A stretch of 64,000 nucleotides of DNA. It comes from Glandiceps talaboti. Lineage: Eukaryota; Hemichordata; Enteropneusta; Spengelidae. Positions 37,110 through 50,699 of this stretch are shown piece after piece. The translations under genes were made by a program, and so were the position numbers. The DNA is taken from positions 19,619,819-19,683,818 of the forward strand of contig NC_135564.1 of the NCBI RefSeq assembly GCF_964340395.1. Direction: 5' to 3'. The notes beneath the pieces were generated by a model, which made no database searches, was not told where the DNA came from, and was given only the letters and a program-made list of their open reading frames with translations. Every line of letters starts with the position of its first letter. The stretch's first letter is position 1.

Positions 37110-40100
37110 ATCCACAGTGCGAAACTGGCACATTAGTGTGGACATAAAATGAAACGGGTCACAGTGTGAAACAAGAAAAGTGGCAAGTGAGAGGACATGT
37201 TGAAAACAGACAGTGGTTATATAAAAGGACATTAAAAACAAGTCTACAGTGCGAAACTGGCACAATAGTGTGGACATAAAATGAAACGGGCCACAGTGCG
37301 ATTCAAGAAAAGTGGCAAGTGAGAGGACATGTTGAAAACAGAGAAAGTGGTGATATAAAAGGACTTTCAAAAACAGTCCACAGTGTGAAACTGGCCCACT
37401 AGTGTGGACACAAAATGAAATGAGCCACAGTGCGAAACAAGAAAAGTAGCAAGTGAGAGAGGACATGTTGTAAATAGACAATGGCAATATAAAAGGACAT
37501 TAAAAAAACAAGTCTACAGTGCGAAACTGGCACATTAGTGTGGACACAAAATGAAACGAGTCAAAGTGTGAAGCAAGAAAAGTGTCAAGTGAGAGAACAC
37601 GTTGAAAACAGACAGTGGTTATATAAAAAGACATTAAAAAACAGTCCACAGTACGAAACTGGCACATTAGTGTGGACATAAAATGAAACGGGTCACAGTA
37701 TGAAACAAGAAAAGTGGCAAGTGAGAGAACACGTTGAAAACAGACAGTGGTTATATAAAAAGACATTAAAAAACAGTCCACAGTGCGAAACTGGCACATT
37801 AGTGTGGACATAAAATGAAACGGGTCACAGTATGAAACAAGAAAAGTGGCAAGTGAGAGGACACATTGAAAACAGAGTGGTTAATATATAAAAAGACATT
37901 AAAAAACAGTCCACAGTGCGAAACTGGCACTTTAGTGTGGACATAAAATGAAACGGGTCACAGTGTGAAACAAGAAAAGTGGCAAGTGAGATGACATGTT
38001 GAAAACAGAGAAAGTGGTGATATAAAAGGACTTTCAAAAACAGTTCACAGTGCGAAACTGGCATGTTAGTGTGGACACAAAATGAAATGGGTCAGTGTAA
38101 AACAAGAAAAGTGGCAAGTGAGAGGACTTGTTGAAAACAGAGAAAGTGATGATATAAAAGGACTTCAAAAATAGTCCACAATGCGAAACTGGCACATTAG
38201 TGTGGACACTAAATAAAACAGGCCACACTGCAAAACAAGAAAAGTGGCAAGTGAGAGGACACATTGAAAACAGACAGTGGTTAAATAAAAAAGACATTAA
38301 AAAACAGTGCACAGTGCGAAACTGGCACATTAGTGTGGACATAAAATGAAACGGGTCACAGTGTGAAACAAGAAAAGTGGCAAGTGAGAGGACATGTTGA
38401 AAACAGAGAAAGTGGTGATATAAAAGGACTTTCAAAAACAGTTCACAGTGCGAAACTGGCACATTAGTGTGGACATAAAATGAAACAGGTTACAGTGTGA
38501 AACAAGAAAAGTGGCAAGTGAGAGAACACGTTGAAAACAGACAGTGGTTATATAAAAAGACATTAAAAAACAGTCCACAGTGCGAAACTGGCACATTAGT
38601 GTGGACATAAAATGAAACGGGTCACAGTATGAAACAAGAAAAGTGGCAAGTGAGAGGACACATTGAAAACAGACAATGGTTATATAAAAAGACATTAAAA
38701 AACAGTCCACAGTGCGAAACTGGCACATTAGTGTGGACATAAAATGAAACAGGTTACAGTGTGAAACAAGAAAAGTGGCAAGTGAGAGGACACATTGAAA
38801 ACAGAGTGGTTAATATATAAAAAGACATTAAAAAACAGTCCACAGTGCGAAACTGGCACTTTAGTGTGGACATAAAATGAAACGGGTCACAGTGTGAAAC
38901 AAGAAAAGTGGCAAGTGAGAGGACATGTTGAAAACAGAGAAAGTGGTGATATAAAAGGACTTTCAAAAACAGTTCACAGTGCGAAACTGGCATGTTAGTG
39001 TGGACACAAAATGAAATGGGTCACAGTGTAAAACAAGAAAAGTGGCAAGTGAGAGGACTTGTTGAAAACAGAGAAAGTGATGATATAAAAGGACTTCAAA
39101 AATAGTCCACAATGCGAAACTGGCACATTAGTGTGGACACTAAATAAAACAGGCCACACTGCAAAACAAGAAAAGTGGCAAGTGAGAGGACACATTGAAA
39201 ACAGACAGTGGTTAAATAAAAAAGACATTAAAAAACAGTGCACAGTGCGAAACTGGCACATTAGTGTGGACATAAAATGAAACGGGTCACAGTGTGAAAC
39301 AAGAAAAGTGGCAAGTGAGAGGACATGTTGAAAACAGAGAAAGTGGTGATATAAAAGGACTTTCAAAAACAGTTCACAGTGCGAAACTGGCATGTTAGTG
39401 TGGACACAAAATGAAATGGGTCACAGTGTAAAACAAGAAAAGTGGCAAGTGAGAGGACTTGTTGAAAACAGAGACAATTGCAATATAAAAGGACATTAAA
39501 AAACAGTCTACAGTGCGAAACTGGCACATTAATGTGGACACAAAATGAACAGGCCATAGTGTGAAACACAGAAAGTGGCGAGAGGACATGTTGAAAACAG
39601 AGACAATTGCGATATAAAAGGACATTAAAAAACAGTCCACAGTGCGAAACTGGGAAACTAGTGTGGACACAAAATGAAATGAGCCACAGTGCGAAACAAG
39701 AAAAGTGGCAAGTGAGAGGACATGTTGAAAACAGAGATAATGGCAATATAAAAGGACATTAAAAAACAAGTCTACAGTGCAAAACTGGCACATGAGTGTG
39801 GACACAAAAATGAAATGGGCCACAGTGCGAAACAAGAAAAGTGGCAAGTGAGAGGACACGTTGGAAACAGAGACAATGGCGATATAAAAGGACATTAAAA
39901 AACAGTTCACAGTGCGAAACTGGCACATTAGTGTGGACATAAAATGAAATGGGAAACAGTGCGAAACAAAAAGAAAAGTGGCAAGTGAGAGGACACGTTG
40001 AAAACAGAGACAATTGCGATATGAAAAGGATATTAAAAAATAGTTCACATTGCAAAACTGGCACATTAGTGTGGACACAAAATGAAATGGGCCACAGTGC

Positions 40101-40230
40101 GAAACAAGAAAAGTGGCACGTGAGAGGACACGTTGGAAACAGAGACAATTGCGATATAAAAGGACGTTAAAAACAGTATACAGTGCGAAATAGGTACACT
40201 AGCATGGACACAAAATGAAACAAGTCACAG
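37110..40230. repeat. Array of about 132-bp units with higher-order structure
   Basis: Roughly 24 units contain CACAGTGCGAAACTGGCACA, TTAGTGTGGACA, AAATGAAACGGGTCACAGTG, AACAAGAAAAGTGGCAAGTG and AGAGGACATGTTGAAAACAG. CACAGTG-GAAAC occurs twice per unit, pointing to an older half-unit. A block beginning GACACATTGAAAACAGAGTG at about 37860 recurs nearly unchanged at about 38789, giving a higher-order period of about 929 bp (seven units). The unit length is close to 44 codons, so the minus strand stays open for up to 227 codons rich in Phe, Leu, Ser and Cys. This is best explained by periodicity, not coding. Confidence 0.95.
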
Positions 40231-41049
40231 TGCGAAACACAATGTGGCGATGTAAAACGACATGTAAATAAACAGGACACTGATATGCAATGGACATAGT
40301 GTCAACAGGCTAATAAGCGACACAGGACAAGAACACTGGACAAAGGAGGAGTGGCATAAACGACACAAGAAACGATGTGTGAGCAAAACAAATACATATA
40401 GAAGATTCACAGCAACCTGTATAAAAGAAAGTGAAGTAGTGATAAATAGGACACATTATGAAACGTATGGAAAAGACAAATATCAAGGTGATTGAAAGGA
40501 CAAGAAGAACCAGCTCACTGGGTTACAACCTTTTTGAACTAAAGTTAAAATGAAGAGTTGTAACATGGAAGTGTAACTCATGTTACCTTGAGATGTATGT
40601 TATGAGGATATCCCCTAGATGACAACAAAGGATACCACTATTCTGATAATGGTAGTAATCTGTGATAACTATTAAAAGTACATCACATGTACCAGACTAC
40701 TGTCATAACTGCAGATTGACATCTCTCGGTATTGAAGTTCACCAAGTCAGTTATCATACACTGGCTAGAAGAGGAATACTGAACTGAAGATTGGAAATCC
40801 ACCAAATCGTGATAATCAGATGGTCATTGGCCAAGCAGTGAGTACACGCTTTGGTCAATGGCTGATATCAGCGTATGTAACCTGCAGATTACCATGCGTG
40901 CACAATTGCGTACTGATCCAACACATGGTGTTACTTGGTTGGAAACTGCTAAAACCTTATTGGTTCACAAAAATCTTGAATGATTTTTCTATCTGTTCTA
41001 CATGTAAATATGTCTTGCTATAGTGGTCAGTTATAAACTGCAAGCCACT
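40231..41049. other. Gene-free stretch between the 132-bp array and the exon-like cluster
   Basis: The first part keeps decayed repeat-like words (GACACAAAATGAAAC). The remainder is unique sequence with no recognised exon. Confidence 0.5.
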
Positions 41050-44000
41050 ATGCAAGCTATTTCCGATGAACAGATGCAGCGCAGCGCAGCGATCTGCAGA
41101 CTTATAAAGAAGGTAAGTCTTGTTTGAGTAAAGCAATGGCTTTACTCGTTAATACCCGTATAAATCTCTTTTTCTCTTTTTCTCTACACAGATAACAATG
41201 AAGAAGGACTCTACTGCTGAAAGATTTCAAGAAAAAGAATATCAAAGGCAAGTACCTATATAATTTTGTTCATTTTTTAATAATGTTTTTTCCTCGTTTT
41301 TTCAGATCACTGGAAAAGCTGATGAAGTTATTAGAAGATGAAGCATATATGTAAGTTTCAAATCTTTGAGTCCTTTCAAATTTTATGTTTTTGTCAGTCA
41401 TGAAAAAATGTTTTCTCAGTACATGTTTTATTGAGGCTTGTGTAGAGGGAAAATGATGGTTGAGAGACCCAAAATCATTTGTATATTTATATATCTGAAT
41501 AAGCCGTTGTTAGATCACCATACATTTAAATAAACCATGGAATGCAGTATTTCTCTTCTCCTCTCAGGTAACACAATTGAGTCATCATTGATGAAGAAGG
41601 ATGCTGCTGAAGAAACTTTATTAAAAGAAAAAAATATGAGAAGTATGTATCTCTATATTATCTCTATTCAGTTTATTTGATAATGTGTTTACCCTATTTT
41701 TCAATCACACCCAGGAATGATGAAGAAGGCTAGAGAAGAATGTTATGAAAAGAAGAGGACAAGTAAGTTTCTTATTTTGCAATCTTGATGTTCTGATACA
41801 ATCAATCATTAGTCTCTCAAAGGGGGACTATTCCAATGGGCTCCACCCACCTTTTTTGTCCATGCCTGCATGCGTCTGTCTGTGTGTAGTACATCATTTC
41901 TCAGGCGGCAATATTTGTAGTTAAAAATAAACACTGCATAACTCTAACTAAAAAACTGCAATACCCATGACACTTCATTCAAGTGTCTACCCCCATATTA
42001 TCAGATTCAAGCTATGTTTGGAGACCTTGACCTTCAGGGCCAATTATCAAAATCCAGCCAATTCCTACCGATCACACACATTGTAGTGTTTACACATTGC
42101 CAATTTCTTTTAAATCATGTTTACAAGTAATGTGAAGAAAAGAATTAGACATTGTTTTGGGTGCTATAAATGTAATTTCTATTGAATGGCAGCCATATTT
42201 GTAGCCAAATTCTTTTAAATCATGTCTCTATTCTGTCACATAGAAGTAATGTATTTCGGGGGGGGGGGGGGGGTCTTCTAAGACTTGTTCAGTTCATAAA
42301 ACAAGCAGTTTGTGCTTGTATTCCAGATCATGCTCATACCCCAGGAACTTGTATCACCAGAATGAATGAAGGAAGCTCAAGAAAAAAGTTATCAGAAGAT
42401 AAAGAAGTAAGTTTCAAGTCTTACAGTCTCTTCAAAATGTATGATTTTCTAAGTTGTGAAGAAATTTTTTCTCACTGGATGGTTTTATCAAAGATTGTGT
42501 AGAGGGAAAGTGATGGTTAAGAGAGCCAGAATGTTTTCTTTATAGATCTGAAAACACCATTGTTGGATCACCATAGATATAAATAATCCATGTAAATCTG
42601 TATTTCACTTCTACTCAGGTAACACAATTGACTCAACATTGAAGAAAACACTACTGAAGAAAGTCTAAAGGAAAAGAATATCAAAAGTAAATAGCTATAT
42701 ATTTCTGTGCAATTTATTTGATAATGTTTTTGTCTTCATTTTCAGATAATACCCATGTGTCACTTTACTTCGGAAAAGGTGTGAACAAACGATTTGATTT
42801 AGGGCATTTGTGTGCTTAGAGGGTTTGGTCAAATGGTTTATAAATAAACATCAAAACATGGCACTTGGCGTCAATAGGAGGATGCCAGGTGTGGATAGCC
42901 CTGCTAAAACTCTTGGTGGAGAACACTGTACCACTACTTCTATCTATATATATAGGCCTATTGACCACGTTTCCTTAGATTTACAAATTTATTGTTTCTG
43001 ACATGGGATTGATATAAAATTATGAGAGCAAGTGTGTATATATGAGAGGACCTGGGGTATGTATATATATATTATTTCTTTGCAGTTTATTATTTTGATA
43101 ATGTCTATGCCTTATTTTTTAGATCACACCCAGGAACGGTGAAGAAAGCTAGCTTAGAATGTTATTAAAAGAAGAGGACAAGTAAGTTTCTTATTTTGCA
43201 ATCTTGATGTTCTAATCACTCCTAAAATGAATCATTAGTCTCTCAAAGGGGGACTATTAGAATGAGATTCACCCACTGTTTTTGTCCATGCCTGCATGCA
43301 TCTGTCTGTGTGTAATACATCATTTCTTAGACATGCCGTATCCAATTTCTTTCAAACCTGGCACAAAGGTGACATGTCAACTGAGACATACACAAAGTTG
43401 ACCAAAGAGGTCGGTTATCGAAATGCAGCCATTTCCTGCATAAATATCAATTTCTTGCCAGTAAATTCTTTTAAATCATGTTGTGTTCAGTCACATAGAA
43501 GTCAAGTATTCGAGGGGGGTCTGTACCTTCCATGAAGTCTTGCTAGCTTTTTTTAGTTTGAACAGACAAGCAGAACAGTTTGCAACTGGTGACCACTAGT
43601 TCTACTTTAGTAAATGCACTCTCCTAATTCAATTAAATTTGGTACATACTTCAAACATAAGTTAAACTAATTATATATGTTCTGTTAATATTGCATTCAA
43701 ACAATTATTGTGTGTAGGAACAAAAATCTAAAGACTTTGCCCTTATGGAAGGCATTCAGTTTAAATGTGCTTGGTATTCTGTTCAATTCAGTTCATATTA
43801 ATGTTTTCTTTACTTTACAGATCTTACCCATGAAGAACTAATATGACCAGAATTGAAGAGGATTATGCTATAGAAGAAAGTTATCAAACAAGAAGAAGAA
43901 GAAGACTTAAGTAGTGTCAAATATTTTAATCTCTTCAAAGTTAGTTTTAATAACCCCGACCCCTTGATTGTGATGCCGATGTTCAAAGTGAAAAAGCCAA

Positions 44001-45262
44001 AATTATTCAAAGTGTGGATGTACACCTCTGACATCCAATGGCCATCCAGCTATAGTAATGTTTTATTTGTTTTCAGGTCACATCCATGAAGAATATGACA
44101 GAAAGCTATCAAACAAGAAGCCGACATAGGTAAGTTTCCAATTTTGCGATCTCATCAAAGTTTGTCTTCATAACCCAGACCCTTGATTTTTATCACAATG
44201 TCTAAAGTCAAATTGCCCAAATTATAGGGGGGGGGGGGGGGGGGGGGGGGGTTACACCTCTGAGATCCATGGGCGACTTTCAACCAAATCTAGTACAAAT
44301 GTTGTATACAGTAGTCCACATATGCATGTAATTATGTTTGATGACTTTTACAATATGAGTTGGATGACAGTCATATTTATTGTTGAAGTCAGAATATTGA
44401 CCTGATAGAGGGAAAGTTAGGTTTTTGACCAAGACTTGTTGATAATGTGTTTCATTGTTTTTAGACCATGCCAATGCTGCCAAGAAATGTATTACCACAA
44501 TTTATGACTTCAAAGCTGTCGAAAAAAGCTATTATCAGAGAAAGAAGAGAAAAGCAAGTATTTTATCGAGCAGTTTGGTAATAATCTTATTTTATATACT
44601 TGTCAGTCACAAGGAAATTGTTTTCTTGATAGATATTTTATTGAGGTTTGTGTTGAGGAAAAATCTTGGTTAATAGTCCTACAATACCTTCTATATTTAT
44701 CTGAATTCACCATTGTTGGATCAGCATAGATCATGTAAAAAGATGAGAACAAGTGTTTTGAGTTGTATTTCAGTTCTGTTCAGTTCATAAAATGTTTCTC
44801 CTGGTATTTCAGATCGTACTTGTACGTCAGGAATTTGTATTACTGGAATTGAAGAAGAAATCTGAAGAAAACAGGATGAAGTAAGTTTGACATCTTGCCA
44901 TCAGTTGAATTGTTGTCAATATTCCACTTGAAAATAACCCAAAGCTCACTGCCTGTACTGAATAGAGTAGCCAGCTGTTAGTTTAAGACACTGGCTATGG
45001 ACCAGATAAGAGCTTGCAAAGAAGTGTGTTAATCTTTAAAGTTTTATTGATGGAAGGTCTGTCCATTCATTTACATCTTTGTATTTATTATTTGTGATTT
45101 GGAATAATATTTGCATGAGCTTTACTGTGAATTAATATTGAATTATGTCAATGACTTTTCGATTGCAGGAATCAACAAACTCTCATGAGCACTTTGAATG
45201 CGCTGCACATAAAGAACTGTACCAAAGATTGTACACAGGTGTACTTATTCATAGACATCTGA
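41050..45262 (+). CDS. Cluster of related exon-like cassettes (candidate gene, unknown)
   Basis: A possible first exon, 41050-41112, starts at ATG, encodes 21 residues (MQAISDEQMQRSAAICRLIK) and ends in GTAAGT. At least eleven short cassettes follow, each with an AG acceptor and a GTAAGT-like or GCAAGT donor: 41192-41247, 41306-41350, 41568-41642, 41715-41762, 42327-42406, 42619-42686, 43123-43181, 43821-43910, 44077-44129, 44465-44553, 44813-44880. A last exon begins at 45169. Many share a core of the type ATCACACCCATGAAGAA and AGTTATCAAA. Cassettes at 41192, 44077, 44465 and 44813 are open in the same phase (0 in, 2 out) and each would join the first exon to 45169-45262, which ends in a stop. 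Products would be 60-90 charged residues. Others contain stops in that phase. Flanking intron sequence is also duplicated, so this may be a non-coding transcript or simple tandem duplication. Confidence 0.3.
44228..44251 (+). repeat. Long poly-G run
   Basis: An uninterrupted run of more than twenty G inside an intron-like spacer of the cassette cluster. Such runs can form G-quadruplexes. The length is error-prone in sequencing. Confidence 0.9.
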
Positions 45263-46425
45263 TTCATCACCATGAAAACATATCACTGTCAACATGCATG
45301 CCAGCCTGGAGGCGAGCCATAGGCATGTACCATACTAGATATTATCAAAGACAGTAACCTATGACTTTGACCTTAATATTCAAGGTCAGCTAGCAATTTA
45401 CTCCATACTGTTAATATTTTGTACAGACAAATTTAAGTATATTGTAAACATACCTTTTAGATGAGCTTTCTGTATAAAAACTGACCTTTGCCCTTGACTG
45501 TCAGGATATTATGAACTTAATTACCATCAACTTGTACAAGCAGATTTTGGACACTGATTAACATTACATTCCTGCATATAATTTTGGGCTATTGTCCTTG
45601 AACATAATAGAACACAACTAGTTTGTTTGTTTTTATCACAAGGCCAGTTGGTTTGTTAAGTTAGGTAATGGTAATACTTTGGTGTAATTATAAATTTATG
45701 TTCACTGCGAAATGATCAGATATCTGGCATTTAATCCTCTTTCTCCCAACTAGTAGTTAGTTGTGTACAAACAAATATCCTACAGCCACTGGGAGAAAGA
45801 GGATTAAAGTCATCTGAAAATTGAAATGTTTGATTAAATGGTTATAAGAACTTTAGAACCAGCTGATTAGTATACAGTTGGGTGGGGAACTATTTACATC
45901 AGAAAATTGTCAAATTTAAGTAACATGATACAAATCTTCAATGTACTTCAAATGATAGACTTTGTTGCTTAAGTTGTGCAAGCTTTGATCACTCCTTTAA
46001 CCTTCTTTATGTAACCTTAACCTGAACTATAACCTTTAACCTATAACCTTACCCTAACAATAACACTAACACTAACACTAACATTAATCCCAACTAATAT
46101 ATAATAAAAGTAACTCTAACTATCTTTTGGTTGTCGTTAAGTTTGCGCAAAGAAATCGGGCAACTTGTCTAGTATTTGTAGTACATGATAATTGTGGGAT
46201 TTACTGAACAACACTTTATGGGAGTCACACAGGTTATATGTTTGTTTGTCCTTCATATAATTGTGGGTTATTTTCACATGGGTTGGTTGTTCATATTTGG
46301 TTGCTTAAACTTTGCAATACCCTTTGTATTACCACAGCCATTCTTCATCCTAAGTATTTGAAAAGTATCTCTTTTCCCTATATGAAAATGCTTTTCATAT
46401 AGATGTAGGGGATTGATGTACTCTT
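45263..46425. other. Gene-free stretch with a telomere-like patch
   Basis: Around 46005-46095 the strand carries TTAACCT, CTATAACC, CCTTACCCTAAC and then ACACTAACACTAACACTAAC. These look like degenerate relatives of the animal telomere strand CCCTAA, though the pattern could equally be simple-sequence drift. No exon recognised. Confidence 0.5.
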
Positions 46426-48362
46426 CATTTAGGGGATGGATGTACTTTATATTTAGGGAAGTTTTATTTAGAGGGTGGAATTGTACTTTTTATTTAGGGG
46501 ATAGATGTACTTTATATGTAGGGGAGAAATATTTTGTTTAGGGGATGGATGTACTTTATATTAAGGGGAGAGAAATATTTTGAGGAATGGATGTACTTTT
46601 TTATTTAGGGGATAGATGTACTTTATATTAAGGGGCGAGAAATATTTTATTTAGGGGATAGATGCACTTTATATTAACGGGAGAAATATTTTGTTTAGGG
46701 GATGGATGTACTTTTTATTAAGGGGAGAGAAATATTTTATTTAGGGGATGGATGTACTTTGTATTTTGGGGATGGATGTACTTTTTATTTAGGTAATGGA
46801 TGTACTTTTTATTTAGGGGTGGATGTACTTTATATTAAGGAGAGAGAAATAATTTGTTTAGGGGATGAATGTACTTTATATTAAGGGGAGAGAAATATTG
46901 TATTTGAGGGATGGATGTACTTTTTAATTTAGGGGATGGATGTACTTTTTATTAAGGGGAGAGAAATATTTTATTTAGGGGATGGATGTACTTTGTGTTT
47001 TGGGGATGGATGTACTTTACATTTAGGGGATGGATGTACTTTTTATTTAGGGGATGGATGTACTTTTTATTTAGGGTATGGGTGTACTTTTTATTTAGGG
47101 GAGAGAATTATTTTTATTTAGGGGGTGGATGTACTTTTTATTGAGGTGATGGATGTACTTTTTATTTAGGGGATGGGTGTACTTTTTATTTAGGGGAGAG
47201 AAATATTTTATTTTGGGGATGGATGTACTTTATATTAAGGGGAGAGAATTATTTTATTTAGGGGATTGATGTATGTTTTATTTAGGGGATGGATGTACTT
47301 TATTTTAAGGGGATGGATGTACTTTATATTAAGGGGAGAGAAATATTTTATTTAGGGGATGGATGCACTTTATTTTAAGGGGATGGATGTACTTTATATT
47401 AAGGGGAGAGAAATATTTTATTTAGGGGATGGATGCACTTTATTTTAAGGGGATGGATGTACTTTATATTAAGGGGAGAGAAATATTTTATTTAGGGGAT
47501 GGATGTACTTTATATTAAGGGGAGAGAAATATTTTATTTAGGGGATGAATGTACAATGTACTTTATATTAAGGGGAGAGAAATATTTTATTTAGGGGATG
47601 GATGCACTTTATATTAAGGGGATGGCTGTACTTTTTATTAAGGGGAGAGATATTTCATTTAGGGGATGGATATACTTTATATTAAGGGGAGAGAAATATT
47701 TTATTCAGGGAACAGATGTACTTTATATTAAGGGGAGAGAATTATTTTTATTTAGGGGATGGATGTACTTTTTATTGAGGTGATGGATGTACTTTTTATT
47801 TAGGGGATGGGTGTACTTTTTATTTAGGGGAGAGAAATATTTTATTTTGGGGATGGATGTACTTTATATTAAGGGGAGAGAATTATTTTATTTAGGGGAT
47901 GGATGTATGTTTTATTTAGGGGATGGATGTACTTTATATTAAAGGGAGAGAAATATTTTATTTAGGGGATGGATGCACTTTATTTTAAGGGGATGGATGT
48001 ACTTTATATTAAGGGGAGAGAAATATTTTATTTAGGGGATGGATGTACTTTATATTAAGGGGAGAGAAATATTTTATTTAGGGGATGAATGTACAATGTA
48101 CTTTATATTAAGGGGAGAGAAATATTTTATTTAGGGGATGGATGCACTTTATATTAAGGGGATGGCTGTACTTTTTATTAAGGGGAGAGATATTTCATTT
48201 AGGGGATGGATATACTTTATATTAAGGGGAGAGAAATATTTTATTTAGGGGATGGATGTACTTTATATTAAGGGTAGAGAAATATTTTATTTAGGGGATG
48301 GATGTACTTTTTATTAAGGGGAGAGTATTATATTTTATTTAGGGGATGGATGTACTTTATTT
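46426..48362 (+). repeat. 25/47-bp minisatellite array
   Basis: Two interleaved unit types occur: a short one, GGGATGGATGTACTTTTTATTTA, and a longer one adding ATTAAGGGGAGAGAAATATT. Blocks recur at about 630 bp (47152 and 47780) and about 540 bp (the AATGTACAATGTAC variant at about 47548 and 48088), which shows segmental amplification. Frames of about 60 residues read through it are by-products. Confidence 0.95.
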
Positions 48363-50440
48363 ACGATATTACGATATATGCCTATGCTTTTCCAGAGTTT
48401 TTTAAATATTTTTTATCTGGTTTTTAGTGCGGGGCTAAGTTTGGGTTAGCAATGCTTTAGTAACCCCTGTTGTTATAGAAATGGTAATGTAACCACTTTT
48501 GTATGGATTATTGTATTGTACTTGCATGTAGAGTATTTTATAAAAGTCTGATATTAAAACAATATGGTTGCACCTTGTCAACGATGTCTGTTTGTGTGTG
48601 AAGCCCATGGGTGTAAGTAAACGCAATAGATTACTTTGGTGAGATCACTTTTGACAAGTTTAGAAAGACACAAACTAAAACTATTATAAAAATTGTATAT
48701 ATTGTGACATGACATATCAATGTCCATAGCTTAATTTGATCTAGTCAATCTATGAATGGACATTGATATGATTACACACGCAATACAGTGTATGGATAAA
48801 TCACATACAACTTTTGATTCAGTGTGGACTCCATGTGTATGTGGTAGAGACTCAGTGTTGACAGTCTCTTCAGTACAACATGGCTAGTGATGTTACCCCA
48901 GGCTGTAAAAACTTATCACTCCCTTTACTTAATCTAGTCAATCTATGAATGGACATGAATATGACTACACACACAACACAATGTATGTATCAATCAAATA
49001 CAACTTCAAGTGTGCATGGTAAAGACTTTTTTCTATTTATTTCACCAGAAATTGTACAAAGGGTACATAACAAAAAAAAGAGGAGCAGGAAAAGCAAATA
49101 AGTCAATAAGCTACAAGTTCTGACAAAATTACTTCCAGCTAATAATTACACTAAAACTAAAAGAAAATGAAAAAAGAAGAGCAAAATATTCCTGGTGAGG
49201 ACCATGGATATAGTCCACTGAGTTGACACTATCATCATTACAATGTGGTTTCACCACTAAGACAACACTATCATGTATAATGTACATACATGTATATGTA
49301 ATAAACTACAAATAAAATGTTTTTTGTTTGTCCACCTTAATCTTGTCAAATGTATGGGTGCTACACTTGTATTATAGTCACTTTGTCTGAATTTGCATAT
49401 TTTGGAATATACAGTTAGTTTGTTTGTAAACCGCCCTCCCTCCTTGATTTTCCAATCTCAGGGTGATTTTATTTTGGGCAGCCTAACATCTTTTCAGTCC
49501 CCAAAGAGCACCAGCTAGAGGAGACTATTATATTGGGTGCCATGTGTGTGTCTCATCAATGCGTTCACCCTCATAACTCTGGTATGCATCAATTGATTTC
49601 AACCAAACTTGACACAAAGGTATTATACTATGTGAGTCACGTGCACATCACTTTGTTTTGCAACTGATAAATTATGGCCGAATGGTGACTATATTTGTAA
49701 AAGTTCATAATATGCATTATAACCTTGGAGATGTAATGAAGGAACACTTTTCAAGTGCCTATGCCCATATTATCTAATAGTGAGTCTTCTATTAAAATGT
49801 TTTAAAAACATAAGTTAAAATGCTGTTGGATATGGAGAAGAGAAGAACTCCTGGCCCAGACTCGGTGATTGGGACTTGATCCCACCGCTGCCACCACATT
49901 GACAGTTTTAAAGGCAAATGGTTGTTTCCCACTACTATGGTAATGTTTGTGATGACAGTACATTAATCATTACTCGTGTTTGGATCTAATTGATTGAGCT
50001 GAGGGAAGGCTAAAACTGCCAAAGACTAAATGGGCACATTCCCTACATTGTCAGGACCGAGTCAACATTATCTCTACTCCAGAACATTCTCCTTAATATT
50101 AAATATAATATCTTGTCTACCACACAGCGTGTATACAGTATTAACATCCAGTTGAAATCAATCAATATGTACAGTTTCCCATTTATAGACAATATCATTT
50201 TAAAAAGTAAATAAATATCTCATAATGAAGGGATTTCATGAGTGCACATTAATTTGAAACTGTGTATTTATTTATTTATTTATTACACGGTCCACAATGT
50301 TGTATCGATAATCAATACCAGAGCAACGCCATTAAATTTCTCTGTATATCTGCCTGTGCCTATCACTGTTTCTGTCTACCTAACCTCCTGTCTCATCATT
50401 TGTAAAAAATTACAGACCTTGTGAATCTCATTAAAACCGG
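48363..50440. other. Gene-free stretch with scattered repeats
   Basis: A segment at about 48730-48850 (AATCTATGAATGGACAT, ACACAATACAGTGTATG) recurs at about 48930-49020. A single-copy relative of the 151-bp array head is at about 49540-49760 (CATAACTCTGGTATGCATCA). No exon recognised. Confidence 0.5.
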
Positions 50441-50699
50441 GATAAGGGTCCGGTCAGTTTCTCCACCCTGGGGGGGGGGGGGGATTCTTAAATCGGGCTG
50501 AGAAAAAGTCACTGACCCCACTATCTGTAAAACCAAAAACAGGCTGACCCCTATCACTTAATTCTAAAACATGATGATCCCCCCCCCCCCATATATAATA
50601 TTGACATGACAGTTTTTTTGTCGTGACTCAGTGTGGACTGCTTGACTGTCATGCATCTACTTTATAAGATCCTGGGTTAGCACTATCATAATTATAATT

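Noticed and set aside
39395-40078. 227-codon minus-strand frame as a gene
   Set aside because: It is a read-through of the 132-bp array with biased composition, no start context and no splice structure.
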